Assembly (NCBI GenBank): GCA_963751395.1 | Contig: CAVVUC010000001.1 | Coordinates: 1,426,001-1,490,000, forward strand | Origin: CAVVUC01 sp963751395 | GTDB lineage: Bacteria; Verrucomicrobiota; Verrucomicrobiia; Chthoniobacterales; Chthoniobacteraceae | DNA: 64,000 bases | Direction of reading: 5' to 3' | Shown here: in pieces, positions 28,092-36,052 of the stretch | Layout: the number at the start of each line of letters is the position of its first letter | How positions within the stretch are numbered: position 1 is the first letter of the stretch | Program-made: the position numbers and the translations under genes | The notes under the pieces: generated by a model | What the model was told of the DNA's origin: nothing | The model's input: only the letters and a program-made list of their open reading frames with translations | The model's database searches: none

Positions 28092-28390
28092 GGCAAGCCG
28101 GGCGCGATGGATTCAACCCATTCAGGGTTGTTTCGCATTTTGTATCCATTACCCAGGGCAGGTTGCCAGTGCCCCCCGGCACTGCCCTCCGGGCTGCCTG
28201 CGGCAGGCTATGTCGCTCCGCTCCATTGTTCCTCGCGACCCTGGGCTGAGGGATGGAACGCCGTTGGCGTTCTCGCGGCATGATTGTGTAAATCGTATTA
28301 TTTTTGCAGATGGGTTCGCTCGCGCCGTTCGCGAACACAATGAGCGGTGAGGATTTCCACGGACCTTCCAGTTGAACCTAAAAAACGCAG

Positions 28391-28532
28391 TTGAAACCAC
28401 GGATTACACAGATGGCACGGATTTTCAGGCTCTTATGAGAGGACGGGCATTCACCCCGGATATGAATATTTTTTGCATTCCAGATGGCTGGAACCCTCTG
28501 TATCCGTGCTGTCTGTGTAATCCGTGGTTCAA
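28391..28532. repeat. Long imperfect inverted repeat (MITE-like)
   Basis: Arms of about 31 bp (28391-28421 and 28502-28532) both contain AACCACGGATTACACAGA in opposite orientation, separated by 80 bp. They differ by one indel and about two mismatches. The text resembles a family of intergenic repeats known from several bacterial phyla. It carries no gene, and overlapping open frames are spurious. Confidence 0.6.
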
Positions 28533-28696
28533 TGGAACTGCGGAATTTAGGCCGAAAGATTCCGTGGCAAAAAAAGTGTCCGCCGTTGGCCCCGCCAAGA
28601 GCCAACGGCGGACGATGTTGTTGCCGTCCCCGGAGGCCTCCACCTCCATCCGGCAACCGTTCTCAGCCCGCCCCAGAAACGGGCTTTGAGATCCTT

Positions 28697-30046
28697 CTAA
28701 ATTTGCTCTTGCTCGCGGAACAATCCACCCCACAGCCCGCGCAGCCGGCGGCGCTCGCGCAGGACGATCAAGCCGACAAAGGCAAGCGCCCCGATGATCG
28801 TGGCCGGCTCGGGAACGGCGGTAATCTCGTAGTAACCTTCTTGGCTTTTCCAGTTCGGCACTTGTTGGGTTGTCCAACCATCACCAAAGCTGATTTTGGT
28901 GAGGCTGCCGGACATGTCCTGATGGAACACCAAATGATCCGTGCCGGATGTCCAGTTGGACACACTGAGGGTGAATGAACCCAAATTGCTGCTGGTCCCG
29001 TCGAATATCATTGTGCTGCCACCTGCCGACGAACCAAGATCGAGCGTTGAAGAGGTGGTCAAAGTCAGGTTGCCGACCGTTTCATTGAAGCCACCCGTGT
29101 TCAACGTGCCTCCGTTCAATGTCACCGCCGTGTTGATATTGTTGATCTGGTTGCTTCCGCCAAGAAGCAAGGTGCCGGTGCTGTTCACCGTGATCGGTGT
29201 CGTGCCGGAAAGCGCGGGTCCGCTAAGGTTGGAAAGCGCCAGCGTCCCGGAGTTGATCGTCGTCGCGCCGGTGTAGCTGTTGCTGCCGGTCAGCGTCAAG
29301 GTTCCGCCGTCCACGGTGAGGTTGGTCTTCTTGCTCGCTCCATCCTGGATTCGCCCGGCAAACGTCCCTCCGTTGCTCATCTTCAACTCGGAGTCGCCGC
29401 TTACGCCGCTGTTGGTGACGATCACGTTGGGCGCGCCCAAGCCCTGGCTCGTCAACGACGCAATCGTCTGATTGAATCCGGCAAGGTCATACGATCCGGC
29501 AGTGTTGTCCGTGCCGCCAAGAACCAGTGTCGTCCCAACGGGCAGCGCGTTGGTGATCCCGTTCACGAGCGTGCCGCTGTTGTTCACATAAGTCGGCCCG
29601 TTGTAGCTGTTGGTCGCGCTGAGCGTCGTCGTGCCGCTGGCGATTACCAAATCCGAGCTGCCACTCGTGCCAACAATCCGGCCGGATACAAGGATGCCGT
29701 TCGATCCGCCTTTCAGAGCCAGCGTCGTGCCGTTCTTGGTCAGGGTGCCGGAGAGCGTCAGCAACCCGGTGCCGGCGTTCTGGACCGTGTCGCTGCCATT
29801 GCCGAGCGCGTTGATGTTCTTGGCCAGCGTGCCGGCGGTGCCAGTGTAGTTCAGGATGCCCGATGAAGTGCCGGACACACCGAGACTTACACTGGTGCTC
29901 GTGCCGAGCGCCTGGTTGCCAGTCGCGCTGACATTCCCGTTGTTGATGGACAGAGTGCCGTTGGCAACCGTCGCCAGGCCGCTGTAGGTGCTCACGCCGG
30001 AGAGGGTCAGAGTGCCGGAACCGTCCTTGGTCAGGCCGCCGGTACC
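28697..30046 (-). CDS. 3' part of a frameshifted PATR/PEP-CTERM surface protein
   Basis: This frame continues the product of the gene starting at 33060. The expected text GTGGLTKDGSGTLTLSG appears here directly after the point near 30046 where the upstream frame ends in FRVPAA and a stop. It encodes about 445 residues with two clear PATR units (GLTKDGSGTLTLSGVSTYSG and LTVDGGTLTLTGSNSYTG). It ends with a PEP-CTERM signal: VPEPAT, hydrophobic IIGALAFVGLIVL, then RERRRLRG. A start codon inside this segment is unlikely to be used, since there is no signal peptide or promoter. It belongs with 30031-33060 as one gene of about 1455 residues. Confidence 0.75.
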   Translation of the reverse strand, partial: GTGGLTKDGSGTLTLSGVSTYSGLATVANGTLSINNGNVSATGNQALGTSTSVSLGVSGTSSGILNYTGTAGTLAKNINALGNGSDTVQNAGTGLLTLSGTLTKNGTTLALKGGSNGILVSGRIVGTSGSSDLVIASGTTTLSATNSYNGPTYVNNSGTLVNGITNALPVGTTLVLGGTDNTAGSYDLAGFNQTIASLTSQGLGAPNVIVTNSGVSGDSELKMSNGGTFAGRIQDGASKKTNLTVDGGTLTLTGSNSYTGATTINSGTLALSNLSGPALSGTTPITVNSTGTLLLGGSNQINNINTAVTLNGGTLNTGGFNETVGNLTLTTSSTLDLGSSAGGSTMIFDGTSSNLGSFTLSVSNWTSGTDHLVFHQDMSGSLTKISFGDGWTTQQVPNWKSQEGYYEITAVPEPATIIGALAFVGLIVLRERRRLRGLWGGLFREQEQI

Positions 30047-33000
30047 CGGAATTCGACACCGATACCGATGCCATATCCCGCCGTGTCAAAGGTGGTGGTG
30101 GCGTTGAGTTTGGCGAAGTTTTCATTGCCGTAATTCGCGCCGCCCGCAAGCTGGATGAAGTCGGCTTGATTTGCGGTGGCGACGATTTTGGTGCCGTTGA
30201 AGTGAATATAGGCGCGATCATTTAGCCAAGAGGTGGTGCTGCTGTTGCTGGCGATCCACGGGGTGAGGAGAGTTCCGCCATTCAGGAACATGCCGCTTGA
30301 ACCTCGCCAGCTCTGGCTTATCACCCCGCCGTTGGCATGCACCTCGGCCGTGCCGGAAATCGTGAACGCCTCTCCGGGGTTGCCTGTGACGGCGAAATTC
30401 AACTGGTTCATGGTGACCACGCCGCCCGTAAAAGAAAGCCCGGAGCCCCCTTCCACGTTGAGGTTGATGTTGCCGTTGATTGTGGAGTTCCCGCCCGAGA
30501 AGAGGACGCTGCCGCCATTGACGTTCACTGCCCCGATGGTGTTGTTTCCGGACAAAACCAGCGTGCCCGCACCCACCGTCGTGCTGCCGGTGTAGCTGTT
30601 GGAACCCGTGAGCGTTAACACACCGCCGCCATTCTTGACCAAGGAACCGCCGCTGGCCGTCAAATTGCCGCTGAAGGCGCTCGCAGCCGAATTAGTAACG
30701 GTCAGAGTGGTGAATCCGGCCATATTGGCTGTGGAATTGATGGCACCACCGGTCAAGGAAACCGTATTCACGGTGCCCCAGTTCTGGCCGTTGTGCGTGC
30801 CGAGCGTAATCGTCCCGGTTCCCGCATTGACCGTCAGCGAATTTATTCCGTAGTCCACACCACTTACTCCTACCGCTGTATTCAGAGTGACACTCCCGTT
30901 GCCGGCGCTGGTATTGATGGCCAGATTGCCGGTATTGCCATTGGCTGTTCCGAGCATGCCGGTCATGGAGATGTTGCCCGCCGTCGAAGTGAGCGTCACA
31001 GTGGCGTTGTCTGCCAGATTGAAGCCATAGAAACGGCCACTGGTTGCCGTGGCGGTGTATGTTTGCGACCCGGTGGTCCTGATGGATGTTCCAGCGGCGA
31101 AATTGACCGACCGATCACCAGTCACGCTCAGCGATCCCGTGCCACTGATGGTTTTGTTCACGTTCACGGAGCCGCCGGCAATGTTGTAAACGAGCGCACC
31201 ATTGTTCACAATCGCGCCCGCAGAGCCGAAAGTCAGGTTGCCGGACGAAACGGACGGCGAGTAAAGAGAGCCACCGGCACCGCCATTGCCGATTTGCAGC
31301 GTGCCCGCGCTGATCGTGGTGTCGCCGGTGTAGGTGCTGCCTTGGGTGAGCTTCAGCGTACCGTTGCCGACCTTGGTGATGCCGTAGGAACCGCTGTCGT
31401 GGTAGAAACCGGTGAGCGTCAGGGTGTCCGCATCCACGCCGATGGTGGTGTTGCCGTCGATGGCAAGCCCGGGACCACTGCCACTGTTGTTATTCGTCAT
31501 GGTGAGCGCGTTGTTGCCGGAGAGGCTGCGAATCGCGCCGAGGCCGCCGACACCGGTGCCGGTCACGTGCATGTGCTCGTCCAGGCTGATATTGCCCTGC
31601 AGCGCGAGGGTTGCGCCGTCGCGGACCCATGTCATCGTAGAACCACTCCAGCCGCCCGTCCCGAGCGCCGTGCCGTTGTCCGCCACCAGCGTGCCCGCCT
31701 TGATGTCGGTCACCCCGCTGTAGCTGTTGGACCCGGAAAGCGTCAGCGTGCCCGTGCCTTCCTTGGTGATGCCGCCGGTGGCACCAATCTTGTTGTGGAT
31801 CTTGCCGCTATAGTTAAGCTGGCTGCCCGCGCCCACTGTCATGGTGGTGGTGGCGTTCAAAGCGGTGTCCACCGAAATACTGGACGTGGCGGAGCCGCCG
31901 ACCGTCACATAGGTGTTACGAAGATACAGGCCGCCCCAATCGTTGTTGACGCCGCTACCATTGACTGTGGCGCCGTTGAGCACCAGACCGTTGCGAATGG
32001 TGTTGCCCGCGGTGTTGAGGGTCAGCGTACCGCCGGCGTTCACGGTGACGGTGCCGACGTTGCCGACGTTCCATTCGTTACCCAGTGCCCAATCATTGGC
32101 GGCGACGAGCGTGCCGCCGTTGTTGATGGTGACAGCACCAGTGCCAAGGCTGGTGTAACCACCGTTGTCGGCTGAACGCCCGAAGATTTCAAGGGTCCCA
32201 CCGTTGATCACCGTGCCGCCTGTGAAGGTGTTTTTAGGATTTGTGCCCATTCCGTCGCTGGAGAGTTTCAGCGTACCGGAGCCGGATTTGGTCAGTCCGC
32301 CGTCGTTGGCTGTTCCCGTTAGCAGCGCCTGGCCGATGGTGATGTCGTTGCCGTTCGTGTCGATTTTCGCGCCGCCGGACAGCACATAAGCCTTGGTAAG
32401 CCCGTTCATGAAGGCGTTGGTGCCTGTACGGGCAACCAGCGTGCCGCCGTTGAAGTTGAAAGTGGAAGTGCCGGTGCCTGACGAGATGCTATTCGCCGCC
32501 AGCGTTCCGCCAGTATTGAGATTCACCACTGAACTGAGAGCGCCCAAGGTCAGGGTCGCGACGGTCGCGCTGCCGCTGCCGCTCACCGTAAGGATACTGG
32601 TCCCTGACGTAGCATTTATCCCAACCCCGGTTCCAGCATCGGTGCCTATAAAGCTTCCCCCGGAGACGGTTAGAGTACCATCAAGCACGTTGCCGATAAC
32701 ATCGCCCTGCGTCGAACCCAGAGTGGAAAGGGTTCCACCGGTGATGATCATTGAGCCGGCAGCAAAACCGGTGTTGCCGATTACCAGACCGCGGCCCGCG
32801 CTGTTGGCATAGACCGTAGTCCCTTGCGCTGAGGAGTAGGTGAGCGTCTGGTTCGTCCCGCTATACACATTGAGGCGCGCATTAAAAGTGCCGTTCGTCC
32901 CCCCGACCACACTGCCAGTCCAGTTGCTTCCGGTGGCCCAATCGGTGCTCGTGGTGCCGTTCCATGTATAATTGGTTTGGGCATGCACAGCCGTGCCGCA

Positions 33001-33060
33001 TAGGACCACGGCGGCAGTGAGGAGTGCGGAGCGAAGGAACGGATTGAATTTCGGTTTCAT
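30031..33060 (-). CDS. 5' part of a frameshifted PATR/PEP-CTERM surface protein
   Basis: 1009 residues from ATG 33060, with signal peptide LLTAAVVLCGTAVHA. Residues about 45-290 are nearly identical to the start of the 27444 gene. PATR units follow (GITKEGTGTLTLSGSNSYSG, GITKVGNGTLKLTQGSTYTG, SLVKNGGGVLTLTGSNSYTG). The frame ends early in EFRVPAA. Loss of one G in the GGG run (coding strand CCGGGTACC, near 30046) explains this, because adding one G restores RGTGGLTKDGSGTLTLSG in the downstream frame. It may be a sequencing error, a phase-variable tract or a real null allele. Promoter site 4 lies 27 bp upstream of the start. Confidence 0.82.
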   Translation of the reverse strand: MKPKFNPFLRSALLTAAVVLCGTAVHAQTNYTWNGTTSTDWATGSNWTGSVVGGTNGTFNARLNVYSGTNQTLTYSSAQGTTVYANSAGRGLVIGNTGFAAGSMIITGGTLSTLGSTQGDVIGNVLDGTLTVSGGSFIGTDAGTGVGINATSGTSILTVSGSGSATVATLTLGALSSVVNLNTGGTLAANSISSGTGTSTFNFNGGTLVARTGTNAFMNGLTKAYVLSGGAKIDTNGNDITIGQALLTGTANDGGLTKSGSGTLKLSSDGMGTNPKNTFTGGTVINGGTLEIFGRSADNGGYTSLGTGAVTINNGGTLVAANDWALGNEWNVGNVGTVTVNAGGTLTLNTAGNTIRNGLVLNGATVNGSGVNNDWGGLYLRNTYVTVGGSATSSISVDTALNATTTMTVGAGSQLNYSGKIHNKIGATGGITKEGTGTLTLSGSNSYSGVTDIKAGTLVADNGTALGTGGWSGSTMTWVRDGATLALQGNISLDEHMHVTGTGVGGLGAIRSLSGNNALTMTNNNSGSGPGLAIDGNTTIGVDADTLTLTGFYHDSGSYGITKVGNGTLKLTQGSTYTGDTTISAGTLQIGNGGAGGSLYSPSVSSGNLTFGSAGAIVNNGALVYNIAGGSVNVNKTISGTGSLSVTGDRSVNFAAGTSIRTTGSQTYTATATSGRFYGFNLADNATVTLTSTAGNISMTGMLGTANGNTGNLAINTSAGNGSVTLNTAVGVSGVDYGINSLTVNAGTGTITLGTHNGQNWGTVNTVSLTGGAINSTANMAGFTTLTVTNSAASAFSGNLTASGGSLVKNGGGVLTLTGSNSYTGSTTVGAGTLVLSGNNTIGAVNVNGGSVLFSGGNSTINGNINLNVEGGSGLSFTGGVVTMNQLNFAVTGNPGEAFTISGTAEVHANGGVISQSWRGSSGMFLNGGTLLTPWIASNSSTTSWLNDRAYIHFNGTKIVATANQADFIQLAGGANYGNENFAKLNATTTFDTAGYGIGIGVEFRVPAA

Positions 33061-33086
33061 CGGATATGGGTGGTGCGAGAATGTGT

Positions 33087-33133
33087 AGAATAGCGGAAGT
33101 AGAAAAATCTGTCATGTCACAATAATTGCTACA
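33087..33133 (-). promoter_or_regulatory. Palindrome-controlled promoter, site 4
   Basis: Bases 33115-33133 read TGTCACAATAATTGCTACA, identical to site 3. On the minus strand, -35 ATGACA (33115-33110), 17 bp, -10 TATTCT (33092-33087). It drives the frameshifted PATR/PEP-CTERM gene. Confidence 0.75.
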
Positions 33134-33230
33134 CGCTTGGGAAGCGTTCCTGGTTCTTCGTTGCTGTTTGCTGACGCCTGCCCACGGATTTTTCGTCGCA
33201 TTCCTCCCCTCCATCCCTGTGGAGTTCTTT

Positions 33231-33258
33231 GTTCCTGGTTCCTGGTTCCTGGTTCCTG
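33231..33258. repeat. Heptanucleotide tandem array (GTTCCTG x4)
   Basis: Four exact head-to-tail copies of GTTCCTG in the spacer between the PATR gene and the small-gene cluster. The rest of 33134-33423 has no credible gene. Confidence 0.7.
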
Positions 33259-33423
33259 GAGTGCGGGTGGATTTAACCCGAACGCCGCGATTCACGATGT
33301 GCCGTATTCGAGGCTTGGAAGCGCGAGGAAAAGCAGGGAGCCAGAAATGCAGGAACTGGCTGCGCGCACTCGCGGATGCGCCTCCGGACATGCGTGCCGC
33401 GCTCGTGCCCCCCAAGCACCTCC

Positions 33424-33534
33424 TTAAAGATGCCGTCGGTTCACGTCCGCCTGTTTCGCCAGCTTCGCAAAAGTCACGCCGCGCTTTTTCAGCATCTGGC
33501 GCAACGGCTCCTTGTTGGTGCGGGAATTATTCAT
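33424..33534 (-). pseudogene. Fragment of an XRE-like helix-turn-helix protein, frameshifted
   Basis: From ATG 33534 the frame reads LRQMLKKRGVTFAKLAKQADVNRRHL and stops. This matches the first two helices of an XRE-type DNA-binding domain. Skipping one T in the CTTTAAG just before the stop continues the pattern as KEVLGGHERGTHVRRRI. I read it as a small regulator gene with a frameshift, downstream of the DUF5069 gene. The short length keeps confidence low. Confidence 0.35.
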
Positions 33535-33580
33535 GACACCTGCGAGGCAACCCCACACTCTGACTTGAGTCGGCCAGCGG

Positions 33581-34021
33581 TTATTTGAAGCTCGCCTTGT
33601 CGTCGGCTTCAAGCCAGGTGAAGACACTGGTTTGATGAGGGTCGAGCCCGAGCTTTTTTGTCTCGGCGATGAAATACTCCACCTTCTCCGGATCGTCCGC
33701 GTTCACCATGCTCCATTGCTCGACCTGGTCTCCCCATTCCTTGATTTCTGCGAAGGTTTTTGGTGTTCCATGCGTGTCGAGCCAGTGCGCCAGTTCGTCG
33801 TCCGCGGCTCCGCGTTCGACTTCCTTCTTGAGGTCATCGCCGGTCACGCCCTTGAAACCGAAAAGCACGTTATCGAGCGGACAGTCGTAGTGATATTCGC
33901 CAATGTTGCTCCAGAGCAGGGCGCGGCATTTGTCGATGGTTCGTCCCAGAATGACGTAGCCGCCCAAGCGCTGACGAGGGCTGCGCGGGGGCTGCCTGGT
34001 GAGATCTTTTGATGTTTGCAT
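33581..34021 (-). CDS. DUF5069 family protein
   Basis: 146 residues. ATG 34021 (MQTSKDLTRQPPRSPRQRLG) was chosen over an upstream start because it begins the conserved family N-terminus. The family signature follows: GGYVILGRTIDKCRALLW, then YHYDCPLDN. No biochemical role is established for DUF5069. It has no signal peptide or membrane segment, so it is probably cytosolic. It follows the 34073-34504 gene by about 50 bp on the same strand. Confidence 0.8.
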   Translation of the reverse strand: MQTSKDLTRQPPRSPRQRLGGYVILGRTIDKCRALLWSNIGEYHYDCPLDNVLFGFKGVTGDDLKKEVERGAADDELAHWLDTHGTPKTFAEIKEWGDQVEQWSMVNADDPEKVEYFIAETKKLGLDPHQTSVFTWLEADDKASFK

Positions 34022-34072
34022 GGCGCGCACCATCCGCCTGGTTTGGTGTCCTCGCAACCGGGAAATCGGAAT

Positions 34073-34504
34073 CTACCCGGCAAGATTCCCGGAGGTCTCG
34101 ACTTCGATCCCCTTCGCGCGCAGTGCGGCAAGGCAAATCGCGATGAGCGCACTTTTTGACGACATCTTTGCGCGGTCGCCAAAAGAAGCGGTCCAACTGC
34201 CATCGTTGTAATGAAGGTGGAAAGGTTTTTCTTTCGCCATAAACTCGACTACATCCCACGACGCTTTGGCATCCGATGAGTAGGGCTTGAATACCTGGAC
34301 CTTTTGAACATCGGCCGAAGTCCAGTCCGCCTCCGGCAGGAAAAGCTGGTAGTAAGCGTCGCTGATGGCCTCCTTGGCCTCCCGCTCCGAATCGAATCTG
34401 AACAAAGAGTGCGAGTCCTCCCAATGGACTTCCGGACTCTCTCCGAGCACGTGGCGCCCGATCAGCTCGTCCAATCCATTCAGTGATGCAATCCTGGCAC
34501 GCAT
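34073..34504 (-). CDS. Small protein resembling the phage ABA-sandwich family
   Basis: 143 residues from ATG 34504. The pattern SWDVVEFMAKEKPFHLHYN, then WTASFGDRAKMSSKSALIAICLAALRAKG, matches the C-terminal half of small 'phage ABA sandwich' (BC1872-like) proteins, which are common near phages but also found in chromosomes. There is no export signal. No phage structural or integration gene is nearby. The 130-bp AT-rich spacer upstream probably holds its promoter. Confidence 0.55.
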   Translation of the reverse strand: MRARIASLNGLDELIGRHVLGESPEVHWEDSHSLFRFDSEREAKEAISDAYYQLFLPEADWTSADVQKVQVFKPYSSDAKASWDVVEFMAKEKPFHLHYNDGSWTASFGDRAKMSSKSALIAICLAALRAKGIEVETSGNLAG

Positions 34505-34634
34505 TAAGTTTTCCCCGATTCGTACTCCTGTCTGACTACTTCAAGGCAGGAGACAATGGGGCAATGGTAATTTTTCCACAAAAGAAAGTAAATATCAAAA
34601 TTACGATCTTTTTTAGCCGATGCGCTCCGAGAAT

Positions 34635-35027
34635 CTAACCCGCAAGCATCACTTGCAGCGGAATACTCGCCACCTGCCTTCCATTCACCGCGATATCAAT
34701 CGCGTAAAGCCCCGCGCCGTCGAATTGCAACTGCTGGATGTTCAACACGAGATTGCGCGTCGAAAAATAAAATTCCTCCGGCAGGACCACCTCCATCTCC
34801 GTCTCGATGCCCGGGACGATCGATTTGCCGTCTTCGTCCACGAAATTGACGCGAACATGATGGACGCCTTCCTCCTCTTTTCGAAAAACGATGCGCAGAG
34901 CGACCGAGCACTGCGGATGAATCGCCGGGATGCCGCCGGCGACAATGGTGTCGAACGCGCCAAGCAAACAGAGCTTGCCGCCGTAATCGACCGCTGAATC
35001 GCAGAGCGCGGCAATTTGAATTTCCAT
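34635..35027 (-). CDS. DUF6941 family protein
   Basis: 130 residues. ATG 35027 is chosen because MEIQIAALCDSAVDYGGKLCLLGAFDTI is the conserved family start; a longer frame begins 18 bases earlier. All-beta pattern with a C-terminal YAIDIAVNGRQVASIPLQV. The family is widespread in Verrucomicrobiota and related bacteria and has no assigned function. It lies 111 bp after flgL on the same strand. That spacer holds a 7-bp stem hairpin (35076-35092, GGTTTTC-GGG-GAAAACC). Confidence 0.75.
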   Translation of the reverse strand: MEIQIAALCDSAVDYGGKLCLLGAFDTIVAGGIPAIHPQCSVALRIVFRKEEEGVHHVRVNFVDEDGKSIVPGIETEMEVVLPEEFYFSTRNLVLNIQQLQFDGAGLYAIDIAVNGRQVASIPLQVMLAG

Positions 35028-35138
35028 TGGGCGACGATGTCGCAAAACAGTTGCGCGGGCAATGCCGAAAGTCCCGGTTTTCGGGGAAAACCCTCTCCAA
35101 CGGGCCGGCTTGTTGCGCAGCCGCCGGTTCCAGATTTC

Positions 35139-36035
35139 CTACCTCAAATAATCGAGCAGGGAGGTGTGCAGCAACTGCGCGCCGCTTTGCAATGCGGCCT
35201 GGTAGGCGGTTTGGGTCTGCGTGAGCTTCACGATGGTTTGCGCCAGATCGATGTCGGTGTCTTGCGAACCGCGTTTTTGCAACTCGGTGAAGCGCGCCTC
35301 GTTTTGTGCGGCGTCGGCTTCGAGCCGGGTCTGTTTGGCGCCGATGTCGCTGATCGTGTTGAGCAGGTTGTCTTCCGACGTTTGCAGGTTCGGCCGCACG
35401 GCCTGCACCGAAGTTGCCGAGCCGCTTTGCAGCGCGTCCCGCAGGCTCACGAGATGATTCATGAAGTCGGCGAACTGCTGGTTTGCCGTGCCATCGGTCG
35501 CGGGAGTCACGGTCGCGCTTTCCGAAATCCGGATTTGCGCCGCGGTCGCCGCGCCGTCGTAGGTCACGGAGGTGATCTTTCCGTTTGTATCGCGCACAGC
35601 GTTGAACGGCGGGGTGTCGGTCCTGACGCCGCCCATGATGTAATTGCCGCTGAACTTCGAGTTTCCGGTCTGCACCGCCTGCTCGATCAATTGGTTGACT
35701 TCGGTCGCGTAGGCATTGAACGCCTCCGGACTCGCGATGCTCCCGCCGAGCACCGTGATCTCGCTGGCGCGGTCGGAGAGCTTTTTGAGGCCGGTCGCCG
35801 CCTCGTAGCTGGTCTGGCTGATCTCCAGCGCGCGACCGTTGTTCCTGGAGAACTGCTGGAGCTGTTCCTTCTCCGCGTTGACGTTCAGCACGCGGTTCAT
35901 GGCTTCCGGATCGTCGCCCGGATTCGTGATGCGCTGTCCGGTCGCCGCCTGGTTTTGCAGTTGCGCCTGGCGGGCGGTGAGCCGCTGAAGCTGCGAAACC
36001 ACCGATTCCGAGAAAGAGCTGCTTGGAACTCGCAT
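35139..36035 (-). CDS. flgL: Flagellar hook-filament junction protein FlgL
   Basis: 298 residues. The flagellin-like N-terminal coil begins MRVPSSSFSESVVSQLQRL and contains the typical GQRITNPGDDPEAMNRVL. A variable middle contains YIMGGVRTDTPPF. The C-terminal coil has TDIDLAQTIVKLTQTQTAYQAALQ. FlgL joins FlgK to the filament. It is the last gene of the operon, 17 bp after flgK. Its length is usual for the family. Confidence 0.93.
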   Translation of the reverse strand: MRVPSSSFSESVVSQLQRLTARQAQLQNQAATGQRITNPGDDPEAMNRVLNVNAEKEQLQQFSRNNGRALEISQTSYEAATGLKKLSDRASEITVLGGSIASPEAFNAYATEVNQLIEQAVQTGNSKFSGNYIMGGVRTDTPPFNAVRDTNGKITSVTYDGAATAAQIRISESATVTPATDGTANQQFADFMNHLVSLRDALQSGSATSVQAVRPNLQTSEDNLLNTISDIGAKQTRLEADAAQNEARFTELQKRGSQDTDIDLAQTIVKLTQTQTAYQAALQSGAQLLHTSLLDYLR

Positions 36036-36052
36036 ATTCGTTTCTTTCTAAA

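Noticed and set aside
28372..28689. Small plus-strand gene in the spacer
   Set aside because: It reads through the inverted repeat at 28391-28532 and has no coding character or ribosome site.
33581..34504. Prophage remnant
   Set aside because: One protein resembles the phage ABA-sandwich family, but no integrase, capsid, tail or attachment sequence is nearby.
34505..34634. Possible small RNA in an AT-rich spacer
   Set aside because: A weak CTCCTG/CAGGAG pairing is present, but there is no terminator or conserved structure to support an RNA gene.
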